Of a stretch of DNA of 64,000 nucleotides, positions 24,433 through 34,468 are shown in pieces. This DNA comes from Polytrichum commune. Lineage: Eukaryota; Streptophyta; Polytrichopsida; Polytrichales; Polytrichaceae. Position 1 is the first letter of the stretch; the number at the start of each line of letters is the position of its first letter. The stretch covers positions 26,784,001 to 26,848,000 of the forward strand of contig OX485806.1 of the NCBI GenBank assembly GCA_950295325.1. Reading direction: 5' to 3'. The notes below the pieces were generated by a model. The model did no database searches and had not been told where the DNA came from. It saw nothing but the letters and a program-made list of their open reading frames with translations. A program made the translations under genes and the position numbers.

Positions 24433-27400
24433 TGATTTTTGAGTTTAGGCCTTTGTGTTTCCGACTCAGTCTTGGGATTAAATGGTTGTTTGTTTTTCAA
24501 ATTGTTCTCCAATTTACGGCATAAGACCTTTGCCATTTTGGGAAGACTGGCCCCGTTAAGACCAAGTATATTTTGCGCAGGTCTTGAAAGAAGGACTCGA
24601 ACTCGGTGATCCAAAGGCTTTGCATTAAGCTTCTTTCTAAGTCCTGATTTATGATCCTTCTTTGCCGATTGCGCGCTCTGCGTGTTGCTCGGCCGATCGA
24701 CAAGGTGGATGTCCAGAGGCTAGAGAATGAGTTTGTGAATGGCTATAGGGAAGGAAACCGGGCCATGTACGTCTCCATCTACAATGATGTCGACGATGTC
24801 CTAGACATTTCAGAAGTCATTACCGCCTCTTGGAGCAACTTGTGGAAGGAGGCGAACTCGGTGTTTGAGGACAAACTCCTCATGGACAACGATTTTGCCC
24901 ACCTCTCCAACAAGATGTTCTTTGTATGGGAGGGTAACCACATGTTCAGTGCTTGGTGGCGGCACGTCAACAAATATCATGCCAATGACCTTGCTTGGCA
25001 CATCTCCGTTGATTGTATCATGGTTGATCCCCGCAACTCTACTGCTTTGATCCTCAATGCTATGAACAATATCAATTGGTACGTGTCTTTGACATGTTCC
25101 CTTTCATTGTTGCATTTGCATTTCCATATTCATTTACCACTCTTACCTCTTATTCTTCTAGGTCCACTGAGCATGATCATGTTAAGGCCAACCTTCTTGC
25201 CAAACTTATCCACATTTGCACATTTGGCAAGATGGAATTGATTGAATTCAAGGACCTTATCTCCCTTGTGGACTACAAGATATGCAAGGAGGCCAAGAAG
25301 AAGAACTCTACATTGTACAAACTCATTGTGGACATCTTCATCAAATTCTTCTACAATGTATTTTTTGTCTTAATATTCCTTACCAATTCTTGCCCTTTTA
25401 TTTATCTCCGTGTTTAATGCTTGTACATTTCCAATCCAAAGGGAGTTGTCCCCACAAGCATATCTAATTGCTAGGTTGTACCGTAAGTCCATACCCATGA
25501 CGCATAGAACTATTACCGACATCTGGGATGTCATGACCAAGGCCCAAGACAGGATGATCAAAACCATATGCTCTTGTAATTTTGAGAAGTACGTCTTTGT
25601 CATCCACAAAGACAATGGCGATGACTTCTTCCACAAGGTCCTTCTCTTTCCGTTCTACTTCATTCTTGGTTTGTTTCAAGTTCTTGTTGGTCGATTAGTT
25701 TTTCTTATCTTATGGTTTGCTTTCGAGTTGATTGACCGTCGCTTCTCAGAGAATCTACACCCGAACATGCATATTGAAAAGCTCCCAAAGGTTGCTACCA
25801 CCTTTGTGAACGCTTCCATTAAGGCCAAATGGCTTTGTTGGTGGAATTTCCCCATCCCCAAACGCATTAAGAATAGGTTCCCTAGCACAGACCCTATCAA
25901 GGAGAAGACTCCAGAGGAGTGGCTCCATAGGGCTTTGTTCTAGGCACATGTATTTCTGAACTAAATGTTGTTTTCTGTGGTTATTTTCTATCCTTTCATT
26001 TTCTTGACATTTTCTTATCTCTTTCAACTGGGAGAGGCAGTCGAAGTAGAGATTGCTTCATTCCAAAAGTCTTGCACGATCAACATCGATTGGGACAATT
26101 CGGAAGGGATCTTATGCCCTGCCGAGTATGTTGAACACTAGAGGCTTATTTTTTGGGACAACACCTTCAGGAAATACCTTCCCGAGAAATGAGAACTCAA
26201 ATTCTTCAAGGGATTTAACCTTATGGACTTCGTGGATGAGCCAAAGATTGTCAAGCGTGTTGCATACTAATATTTATCCTTGCCCATCTATTTTTCTCCA
26301 CTCTTGCATTTTCGTGCCATTCATAACCATAGACTTCATTCTATTTTTAAAAAATTGCCACATATATTCATTGAGAACTTGTTGCAAAGAACGTTCTTCC
26401 GACCTCTGCATTCTTTTCTACCCTCGAAGAGTGGGTCAATGAGAACTCCACACTTTGCATCTTCACCAAGACGTAGGTTGCCAATTTCCCTCTCTCCCAC
26501 CTTGTGGCTGGAGATTGCTCTGGCGGATATGTCCCAGCCGAGGAGCGAGCCCTTTATGACATCATCGTCAATGGCGCACTAGATGATGTCATCTATGTGG
26601 ATTTGGACTCCCAAGACTTCGAGCCCCCCACCTCCTCCGCCCACTGATAAGGTATCTCCAATGCCAAAGGGCAAGGGCAGGGTGTCCACTAAACCATCCT
26701 CCACTCACATGACCACTCGCTCTACCACCAAAGCTTCCGCCCCTAACACCAATGTTGTAGGGAGTCCCTCCACTTCTCCCTCCACTGCTTTGTCACCAAT
26801 TTTTCTCTGCCGCTCCCGCCGGCCCAGCCTTCGCCCCATTCCAGAACGACATCTTCATCATGTTTTTGTTGCACAAGAGGAAGGTTGTCGCCCAAGATAC
26901 CTCCACCACATCCTTGAAGAAGCCATCTACTATTTTTTTTTTATTGAGAATGTGGACATGGGGGAGCTTATTGAGAATTTCATGAAGACCAAGGTTCCCC
27001 CTCCAACTTACCGCCGCATTCAAGAATTCCTTATCAAGGTTTGTGTTCCGTTCTTTTGTTTTCTCCATTCATTCCATAACATTCAATATCTATTTCTTCA
27101 CCTATATTTCTCTCCAATTTTGTTGTGTAGGTTGGAGCGGGCCGTACTAGACCCAACGCCAAACCAAAAGTTCACACGGGCATTAATCTGCTCTTTGCAT
27201 ACGTGCCCGAACCTGCGCGTACTTAGAATCTCAACCTCCTCCTCAAATGTTATTGCGTGGAACAACAATCTACCTCATAATTTGAGGTTTTATTTGCCTT
27301 TGCAAATAACACCGGTTTCATTAAAAGTGCACATAAGCATGTGCACTTTTTTTGGGAATTTTTTTTAATATTTTATTCTCAACTTTTGGAATGATTGCAC

Positions 27401-28334
27401 AATAAATTCGTACTTTGACACAAATACTTTCAAATATTATTAGTTTCAAATAATTCCAAGACAAGGCTTATACATTATATGACCATCATATTTATATTCT
27501 GTTTCACCTTTTTAGTAAAACAATTTAGGTTATGAAATAAATCAAAGGAATAAAACACATCCGTTTGTGCATAGCTTAAAATACATTATTTAAAAAATTT
27601 AATGAAAAGTGCGACACATACACCTTACCCTTGGACCAAACACATGAAAATAAATTGAAACTAAATGATATAACACTTGCTTCACCATAGAAGTAATACT
27701 ATTGAAGTTGATGGTTCCAAAAAAAATAACGACATACTTGTGTCATCTTATATTGAAATATCAATATATAATATAACAAACATTTTTCTTTCTAAACTAT
27801 ATATATCTATATAATAAAATACATATATGAACTAAAATAGTTTTAACCATCCAAAGAGTCTAAACCTAAACCTAAAGAAAACATATTGTTTCATACATCT
27901 GGATGTACCAATGCATATTCTTCAAACTATGTTGCTCCAAATAAACTAGCATTTACTTCAAATTCTTCATCATGATTGAGTCCAAAATTTCGTTGAACAT
28001 AATTCTTTTTAACATGATCTTATGTATAGGCATGAATAACAATTTTTTGAACAATCTTTTATTTGGACCATGCTTTAGAACACCATACTTTGTTCTCCAT
28101 CCACATATAAGTAGAAATCTTTAGGAGCACATGCTTGTCATCGCGTGTGAGAAACCATCCATAATCCTTAAAAGCATTCGAAGGATTCAAATGTTTATTC
28201 GGCGGGGGCCCTGGAAGGGCCACCCCCCTTGTCCCGCATAATATCACCTCCAACCTCACTTCATTCAAGCACACATAAACCATTTTAAAGACATAAAAAT
28301 ATCCTCTAAACATATTACGTTTTAAGCAATCATA

Positions 28335-29940
28335 ACAAAAACCGATTTTCTCACTAAGGGTGAAACATGTGTCTCACTGCTAACCACGAGTTTAAAGAGA
28401 AATTTAGATTTCTTAAGGACGGTAACACATGTACCTCACCTCAAAAAAGACAAATTCAAAACATAGAATTTTATTTCGTAAGGGTGTGGCATGTGCTTCA
28501 CCTCTACGCACAAACTTAAAGAGAAATTCATATTTCTCAAGCGGGGTGAGGCATGTGTCTCACCCCAAAAAAACAAATTCAAAACTTAGAATTGTGTTTC
28601 ATAAGGGTGAGGTATGTGCCTCACCTCTAAGCACAAGCTTAAGGAGAAATTTAGATTTCTCAAGGAGGTGAGGCATGTGCCCCACCCGAAAAAAACAAAC
28701 TTAAAACATAGAATTTTGTTCATAAGGGTTAGGCATGTGCCTCTCCTCTAAACACAAGTTTAGGGAGAAATTCATATTTTCAAGGAGTATGAGACATGTG
28801 CCTCACCCAAAAAATACAAATTCAAAAGATAGAATTTTGATTCATAAGGGTGAGGCATGTCCTTTACCTCTAAGCACAAGATTAAGGAAAAATTCAGATT
28901 TCTCAAGCAGGGTGAGGCATGTGTCTCACAAAAAAAAAATTCAGAATTTGGAATTGTGTTTCATAAGGGTGAGGTATGTGCCTCACCTCTAAGCACAAGC
29001 TTAAGGAGAAATTCAGATTTCTCAAGAAGGGTGAGGCATGTGTCTCGTCCAAAAAAAAATTCAAAACATAGAATTTTATTTCATAAGGGTGAGGCATGTG
29101 CCTTATCTCTAAGCACAAGCTTAAGGAGAAATTCAGATTTCTCAAGAAGGGTGAGGCATGTGTCTCGTCCCAAAAAAACAAATTCAAAACATAGAATTTT
29201 GATTCATAAGGGTGAGGCATGTGCCCCACCTCTAGGCACAAGCTAAAGGAGAAATTCAGATTTCTCAAGGAGAGTGAGACATGTGCCCTACTCCAAAAAA
29301 ACAAATTCAAAACATAAAATTTTGTTGCATAAGGATGTGGCATGTGCCTTATCTCTAAGCACAAGTTTAAGGACAAATTCAGATTTTTCAAGAAGGGTGA
29401 GGCATGTGTCTCGTCCCAAAAAAACAAATTCAAAACATAGAATTTTATTTCATAAAGGTGAGGCATGTGCCTCACCTCTAAGTACAAGCTAAAGGAGAAA
29501 TTCAGATTTCTCAAGGAGGGTGAGGAATGTGTCGAACCCGAAAACAGAAATTCAAAACATAGAATTTTGTTTCATAAGGGTGAGGCATGTGCCTTATCTC
29601 TAAGCACAAGCTTAAGGAGAAATTCAGATTTCTCAAGAAGGGTGAGGCATGTGTCTCGTCTCAAAAAAACAAATCCAAAAACTTAGAATTTTGTTTCATA
29701 AGGGTGAGGCATGTGCGTCACCTCTAAGCACAAGCTTAAGGAGAAATTCAGATTTCTTAAGGAGGGTGAGAAATGTGTCGCACCCCGAAAACAAAAATTC
29801 AAAATATAAAATTTTGTTTCATAAAGGTAAGACATGTGCCTCACCTCTAAGCACAAGCTTAAGGATAAATTCAGATTTCTCAAGGAGGGTGAGGCATGTG
29901 CCTCATCCTCAAAAAAACAAATTCAAAACATGTGCCTCAA
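28335..29940. repeat. Palindrome-bearing tandem array 1, about 121 bp unit, about 13 copies
   Basis: Each unit has two GTGAGGCATGTGCCTCAC-like palindromes about 60 bp apart. They are separated by 'tctaagcacaagcttaagga' plus 'gaaattcagatttctcaa' on one side and 'aacaaattcaaaacatagaa' plus 'ttttgtttcataagg' on the other. The 8-base arms GTGAGGCA/TGCCTCAC are kept in most copies, while single changes are scattered. Because the unit is close to a multiple of three, long open frames appear on both strands; these are by-products of the repeat. The array is part of the 3,600 bp transposon. Confidence 0.9.
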
Positions 29941-30310
29941 CTTGAAAGGAAGAGAAGTGATACAATATTTTGTAATCAAGGATGATGAAAACAAAATTAA
30001 GCAATACGGATGAGTAATACCAATTTTGAAGGGTTATATAAGGGTGAAGATCATATATTCAAGAGTTTGAAAAATGAGGATGAGACATTTATTACGAAAA
30101 TCTCATAGTATGAACTACATGTAATAAGTATATTATAATCTTTTCTAATAACTAACAAATTGTGTTGTTTTGAAAAATGAAGGTATCATTGTTTTAGTTT
30201 TTGGAAATAAAATATAATTTCTATAATTATTTAATATAATGTACATAAATATTATAATATAACTTCAAAATATTATATAATATTATAAATATTATAAAAA
30301 ACAAGATTTA

Positions 30311-30650
30311 AAGGGGTGAGGCATATGCCACACCTTGTGGAGACGTAATCAGTTTTTGTTCAAGTTTTAAGGGGGTGGGGCATATGCCTCACCTTGTGAA
30401 GCAGTAATTAGTTTTTTTTTTAAGGTTTTAAGGGGGTGGGGCATATGCCTCACCTTGTGAAGCAATATTTTTTTTTTCAAGTTTCAAGGGGGTGGGGCAT
30501 ATACCTCACCTTGTGAAGCCGTAATTAGTTTTTTTTTCAAGTTTTAAGGGGATGGGGCATATGCTCACCTTGTGAAGCCGTAATTGGTTTTTTCAAGATT
30601 TATAGGGATGAGGCATATGCCACACCTTGTGGAGCCGTAATTGGTTTTTA
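30311..30650. repeat. Palindrome-bearing tandem array 2, about 59 bp unit, six copies
   Basis: Copies start at about 30,316, 30,375, 30,436, 30,492, 30,551 and 30,607. The core is GTGAGGCATATGCCTCAC or GTGGGGCATATGCCTCAC; the former is a perfect 18-base palindrome. It is followed by 'cttgtgaagccgtaattag' and a T-rich spacer. The core is the same as in array 1 with AT in place of the central GT, and the spacing is half of that unit. The two arrays therefore share one palindrome rhythm inside the transposon. Confidence 0.9.
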
Positions 30651-32045
30651 TTCTATAATTATACATAATTCCCATAAAATGAATTCCTCATCTTATTGTA
30701 GGATGAAGTATTTTTACAAAAATCATCAAATTATAATTTGATTAATGACTAAGAACATTGATCTAAATATACTCATATTTATAAATTTTTATTTATAGCC
30801 AACATAATTATAATATGGTCGTATTTTTATTGAAATCTATGTGTTTGCAATAATTTGTTCATGTGCACTTTTACATATTGAATTGCACTTTTAACGAAAC
30901 CGGTGTTAAATGCCAACCTTCATGACATCATTGTCTTTGTGCACGCCGTTGATTTTGATGTCTCCAAGTCAATTCACAACATGGTGCACATCGAAGACTT
31001 TTACATTGCCAAAGATTAATTTGGCATGAATGACATTGATCTCCAATTGCCCATTAATCTTTATGAGTTGGTTTTTCTTCCGGTCCTCCTTCACCTTTAT
31101 TATTGTTTCCCTTCTTGTATGATTGTATTCCTAAGTTTTTCGTGTACATATGGTGCAGACCCGTAAATTTTATCATCAAGATCCTTGTTCGGAATGAATA
31201 TATTATCAATGTACGTATCTCGGATTTTGAAAAAGACGGTTACAATCTCAAGAGGAATGTTGGCTCAACACCTTCACCAAGGAGAAGAACCAAGCTATGA
31301 GGGAGGACGGGGTGCCTTGGAGAGGTGCTTATAAAAAACGCCACGAGTTCTTCTTCATCTCCACCCTCACGGATAATGACGACATTATCATGAATTGGCA
31401 ATGTGGTGTTGGTTTGTTTTTCATCTTTGTATTTTCAGCGTTTTATTTTTTTGTACTTATTGCATTCTTCATTGATTTCAGTGATCTCACATCATTGTAT
31501 TTTGATATTTTAACAAGTTCCGTCATTGCATGCCGCTCCATTCAGTGCCATATTGTGGCGCTCGAATCAGACATCGACATCTTCAAGGCCCTCCTCCTCC
31601 CCATGCGGGATCCTAAGCCGGATCCCACTTCTTGGTAAATTGCCCCACAACGGGGGGTTTTTTCTCCTCCTCCTTGGAAGATGACGAAACACAATTTCGA
31701 TTTGTTGTGTACGTAAGTTCGTTATTTGACTTCTAATATGTTTGCCTACATTTCTTTATTCTCCGTTCTTTGTTTTTGACCTCTGCTTATGTTTTTTTCT
31801 CATCTTGTGTATTCAGAGTTTCATAGGAGAGTCGGATCCGTGTCCTCACTGCGGACATGTTTGGAACCTCTTTGGCAACGTTCGAGCTCCCTACATATGA
31901 TGTTGAGCTTACCCATCGATTTGCGAAGGCACCATCCCCACCTCCTCCTCGTACTCGCCCTTTTAACATACTTGTGTTGGATTTCCTAGATGTTGAGGCC
32001 GAGCAAGGCGAGGATAGTGATAGAGATGGTAGTCCTAGCCATTGA

Positions 32046-34050
32046 TTATGCCTCGTGTGTTTGAAGATTCGAGCTCTATGTTTTGTTTTGATTTGGACTT
32101 CTATAGGAGTTTTTTTGTTTTATTTACATCTGTTTTTTGCAAATCCATTTTTTTCCTTGTACTTTATCTCGTGGTGTTTTTTAATTCCATTTGCTAACGC
32201 TAGCCTTAATTTAATGCTAAACCATTTAGAAACTATACTACAAGATCATTTGTAAGAAATGCATTCTTTCACGCCTTTACGTTCTACTTGTTGTTTGGTT
32301 TAGATAAAGTTATCATCTTCACGGAATTTGGATATTTTTTTCAACAAATTGAGTTCAAAAAATTCCCAAAATTCCATGGTCATAGGCACTCTTTTTGTCA
32401 ACATCTACCATCACAATTCAAATTCTTTGCTCTCCAAACTCCGCTCTATGCTCACACTACTAAGTTTCCTGAAGCTTGAGGTCACAACTTTGAAAATCAT
32501 TCTTGATGGTGTAGAAACAACAACCACTTCAAGCATTGTAAAAGGGTATTGTAACATTACTATTCATCAAGACCCGACAAAAACAATGGTGAAAACAATT
32601 GGGCTCCCAAAACTCTAGATCTTATGGTAGCATTAATTTCACAATGTAAAGAAATTTAGTATCACCTTCATTGATTTCCCGCACGCACTATTAGCCAACC
32701 CTCACTAGATGGGATACTCAATGTACCGTTCAATGCATATCCAAGGGTTTCTTGTATAATGTAATCATGTGGAACCATGATATCTCACATTTAAGGGATT
32801 TCTTGTATATTTATGTAATAAATGTTGTCACAAGTCACAAGGTAGATGGTGAACCTACTATGTAGAAAATATATAACTCCAAAATATAAACTGAATAACT
32901 CCTCCCCCTCCTTGCCCACTACCTAGTACTTTGCTAAAACAAAACCAATGTAGGAGCACCTTAAACCCAAACAACACCCAAAACCAACACCCTTGAAATC
33001 TTGCATGAAAAGTACATATCGATTATGAGAATGTTCATCACATGAACATGAGGCCCCCCTAATAGTTTTGGGCAACAACACAATTTCCACTTCAAATATA
33101 TATATATTTGTTTGTTTATTTTATTTTTTATTTTTATTTTTATTTGAACATATTTGAACATAAGGTATTCAACATACATACATACACAATCCGTTTTTCT
33201 ACTTGAAAATAATTGTTGTCACTTCATACGGCTACCACATGTATGTTGAATACCTTAACTTCTCGGTTTGAGGTGCTCCTATGCCAAAGCTTCATTCAAT
33301 GCTCACAACAACCAGAGATGGGATGGGTCTTGCATGATGGACAAATATATTGGATGGACAGACGGACGGATGGATGGATGGGACGATAGATGGATGAAAA
33401 ATGTGGTTGAGAGCAGAGTAGATGAAATGCAATATTATGTGGGTTGTTGGTAAGCATATGTGGCGTCTGCTCACTGGCCGGTGGAAAGGAAGCCCTATTG
33501 AGCTTCGTCCTCCTTCATGGACCAGCCTGGTGTTTGTGAAAATGATGGTGAATTGTCCATTTTGCATGGCAAATTAGATGCTGCATAAGGTACATGGTTG
33601 TTATTCGTTTTTTCCTTTTCTTATTCTCCGTTTTCGACTTATCAAATTTGTGCTACGTTATCATATCAAATCTATGATGAAACATCAACAAAAACCAACT
33701 TGAAAATTGGACCTCCTCTTGTTTAGTTATGGTTATTGAAAGTGCATGTTTGTCGATTTCTTAACTAGATATGTAGGTCCTCTCAATTGAGTTCATTATT
33801 GAGTGTGGAGTAGTCCGATCTCCTTCAAACATGAGACTTTATGGTGTTTGTTTTTTGGTCTAAATTTTAACACACACTAATTAAAGTTACGTGTTTGATT
33901 TAGAATAGTAAGTAGATAATACCCACATACCTTAAGGGGTCCCAATGCAACCCCCAATTGACGATCAATAAGAGATTGTGTTTTGGTATCTTTCCTTAAG
34001 GCCATGAGATTGTGAAAGCCCAAAAGAAAGTGTGCAAAGGCCGTCCTAAT
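32046..34050. other. Intergenic with simple repeats
   Basis: No gene was recognised. A TGGA/CGGA-type simple repeat lies at about 33,352-33,397. An inverted pair (AAGGTATTCAACATACAT at about 33,162 and its complement ending at 33,256) can form a stem with a loop of about 60 bases. Confidence 0.5.
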
Positions 34051-34054
34051 ACAC

Positions 34055-34468
34055 CTCCAAAAGCATGTAGTGTGGTCACGGACCCTCAAGTGTAGTGTGA
34101 AGTCGTATGACACCAAGCCCTCAACCAAATGTTATTTCAATGAATTTCTATTCATGCGGGTCCTCACACATGATAAAATAGAATAAACCAACAGTTGTGA
34201 GCATTCGGAGTGCCATGGTCTCCCGGTTTTGTGTTAGGCCTACCTCCAAGAGATGATTTTTGAGAATAATCCAAGTGACCATGAAACATGATCCATTCGA
34301 TGCCATGTAGAAATCCATGTAGACTTTACATCCATCTTGCATTTACATACTCCGTTGGTCCCTCAAGCGTAGTGTGAAGCGAACTTGGACCGGCTCTGCC
34401 TTTTCCACCAATGAGAGTGCTTGAAGTGTAATAGTCACGGGCTCTCAGTCTTGTGTGTGAAGTGGCCC
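34055..34468. mobile_element. Inverted-end element, copy 2, inverted and truncated
   Basis: Read on the minus strand, this matches the element at 6,215-6,715. From the end GGGCCACTTCACACACAAGA it runs through 'caagcactctca', 'gatggatgtaaagtctacat', 'aacacaaaaccgg', 'cacttgagggtccgtgacca' and 'cactacatgc'. Homology fades near 34,055, so the far inverted end is missing or diverged. Confidence 0.7.

Larger units (their letters stand above)
18600..24440 (+). mobile_element. LTR retroelement fossil(s), Gag and protease-like parts
   Basis: A Gag-like region spans about 18,612-19,887. It includes a helical 'MYTRLAKFARESGGVFIENQ' segment typical of retrotransposon Gag domains, and a CCHC zinc knuckle CWSCGQSGHAKNDC at about 19,717-19,758. 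A further short coding remnant lies at 21,267-21,596. A second block at about 23,490-24,150 contains 'PFIIVTSIGHVEQTTGY' and 'NYDILVGQQALYPLGF'-like text (its second half interrupted), which I read as the region around a retropepsin-type protease. The family is probably Ty3/gypsy-like, but this is weak. The element is broken in at least half a dozen places, no polymerase or integrase is recognised, and no matching pair of LTRs was found, so it is old. It may be two elements. Confidence 0.55.
27308..30907. mobile_element. 3,600 bp non-autonomous DNA transposon with 24 bp TIRs
   Basis: The left end (27,308-27,331) begins AACACCGGTTTCATTAAAAG and ends TGCA. The right end (30,884-30,907), read on the minus strand, begins AACACCGGTTTCGTTAAAAG and also ends TGCA: 24 bases with one mismatch. 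The tetranucleotide AAAT directly flanks both ends (27,304-27,307 and 30,908-30,911) as a target-site duplication. Extra 'tgcactttt' copies sit just inside each end, a common arrangement for transposase binding. The interior holds two palindrome arrays and AT-rich spacers, and no transposase, so it must move by means of another element. A 4 bp duplication excludes typical hAT, Mutator and PIF elements; I leave the superfamily open. It interrupts the methyltransferase-like gene, and the sharp ends and near-identical TIRs suggest a relatively recent insertion. Confidence 0.88.
24580..32045 (+). pseudogene. Broken intron-bearing gene, ParB-like and N6/N4-methyltransferase-like motifs
   Basis: Coding-like pieces lie at about 24,580-27,303 and 30,912-32,045, on either side of a transposon. 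They are separated by short AT/T-rich introns of about 80-110 bp, for example one ending TTCTAG at about 25,161 and one ending TGTGTAG at about 27,130. Near 24,917 the text FFVWEGNH...AWW resembles the ParB/sulfiredoxin-type box (G-x-HR-x-x-A). Near 31,381 is DIIMNWQCGVG, and near 31,530 is CRSIQCHIVALESDIDIF. Together these look like motif I and the following strand of beta-class N6/N4 DNA methyltransferases, split by an intron. I did not find a DPPY-type catalytic motif. A CPHCGH pair lies near 31,840, and an acidic tail ends at about 32,044. The gene is broken in several places. ParB-like plus methyltransferase fusions are known in bacteria and phages. The assignment here is inference from motifs. 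Confidence 0.45.

Noticed and set aside
28903-29514. Minus-strand open frame of 203 codons with a 40-residue repeat, and plus-strand frames over the same array
   Set aside because: The repeat unit is close to 120 bp, so a stop-free unit gives open frames on both strands. There is no start context or splice support, and the sequence is explained by the transposon array.
28335-29940. CRISPR-like regular array
   Set aside because: The genome is a plant nuclear one, the spacers are themselves repeated, and the array lies in a transposon with TIRs.
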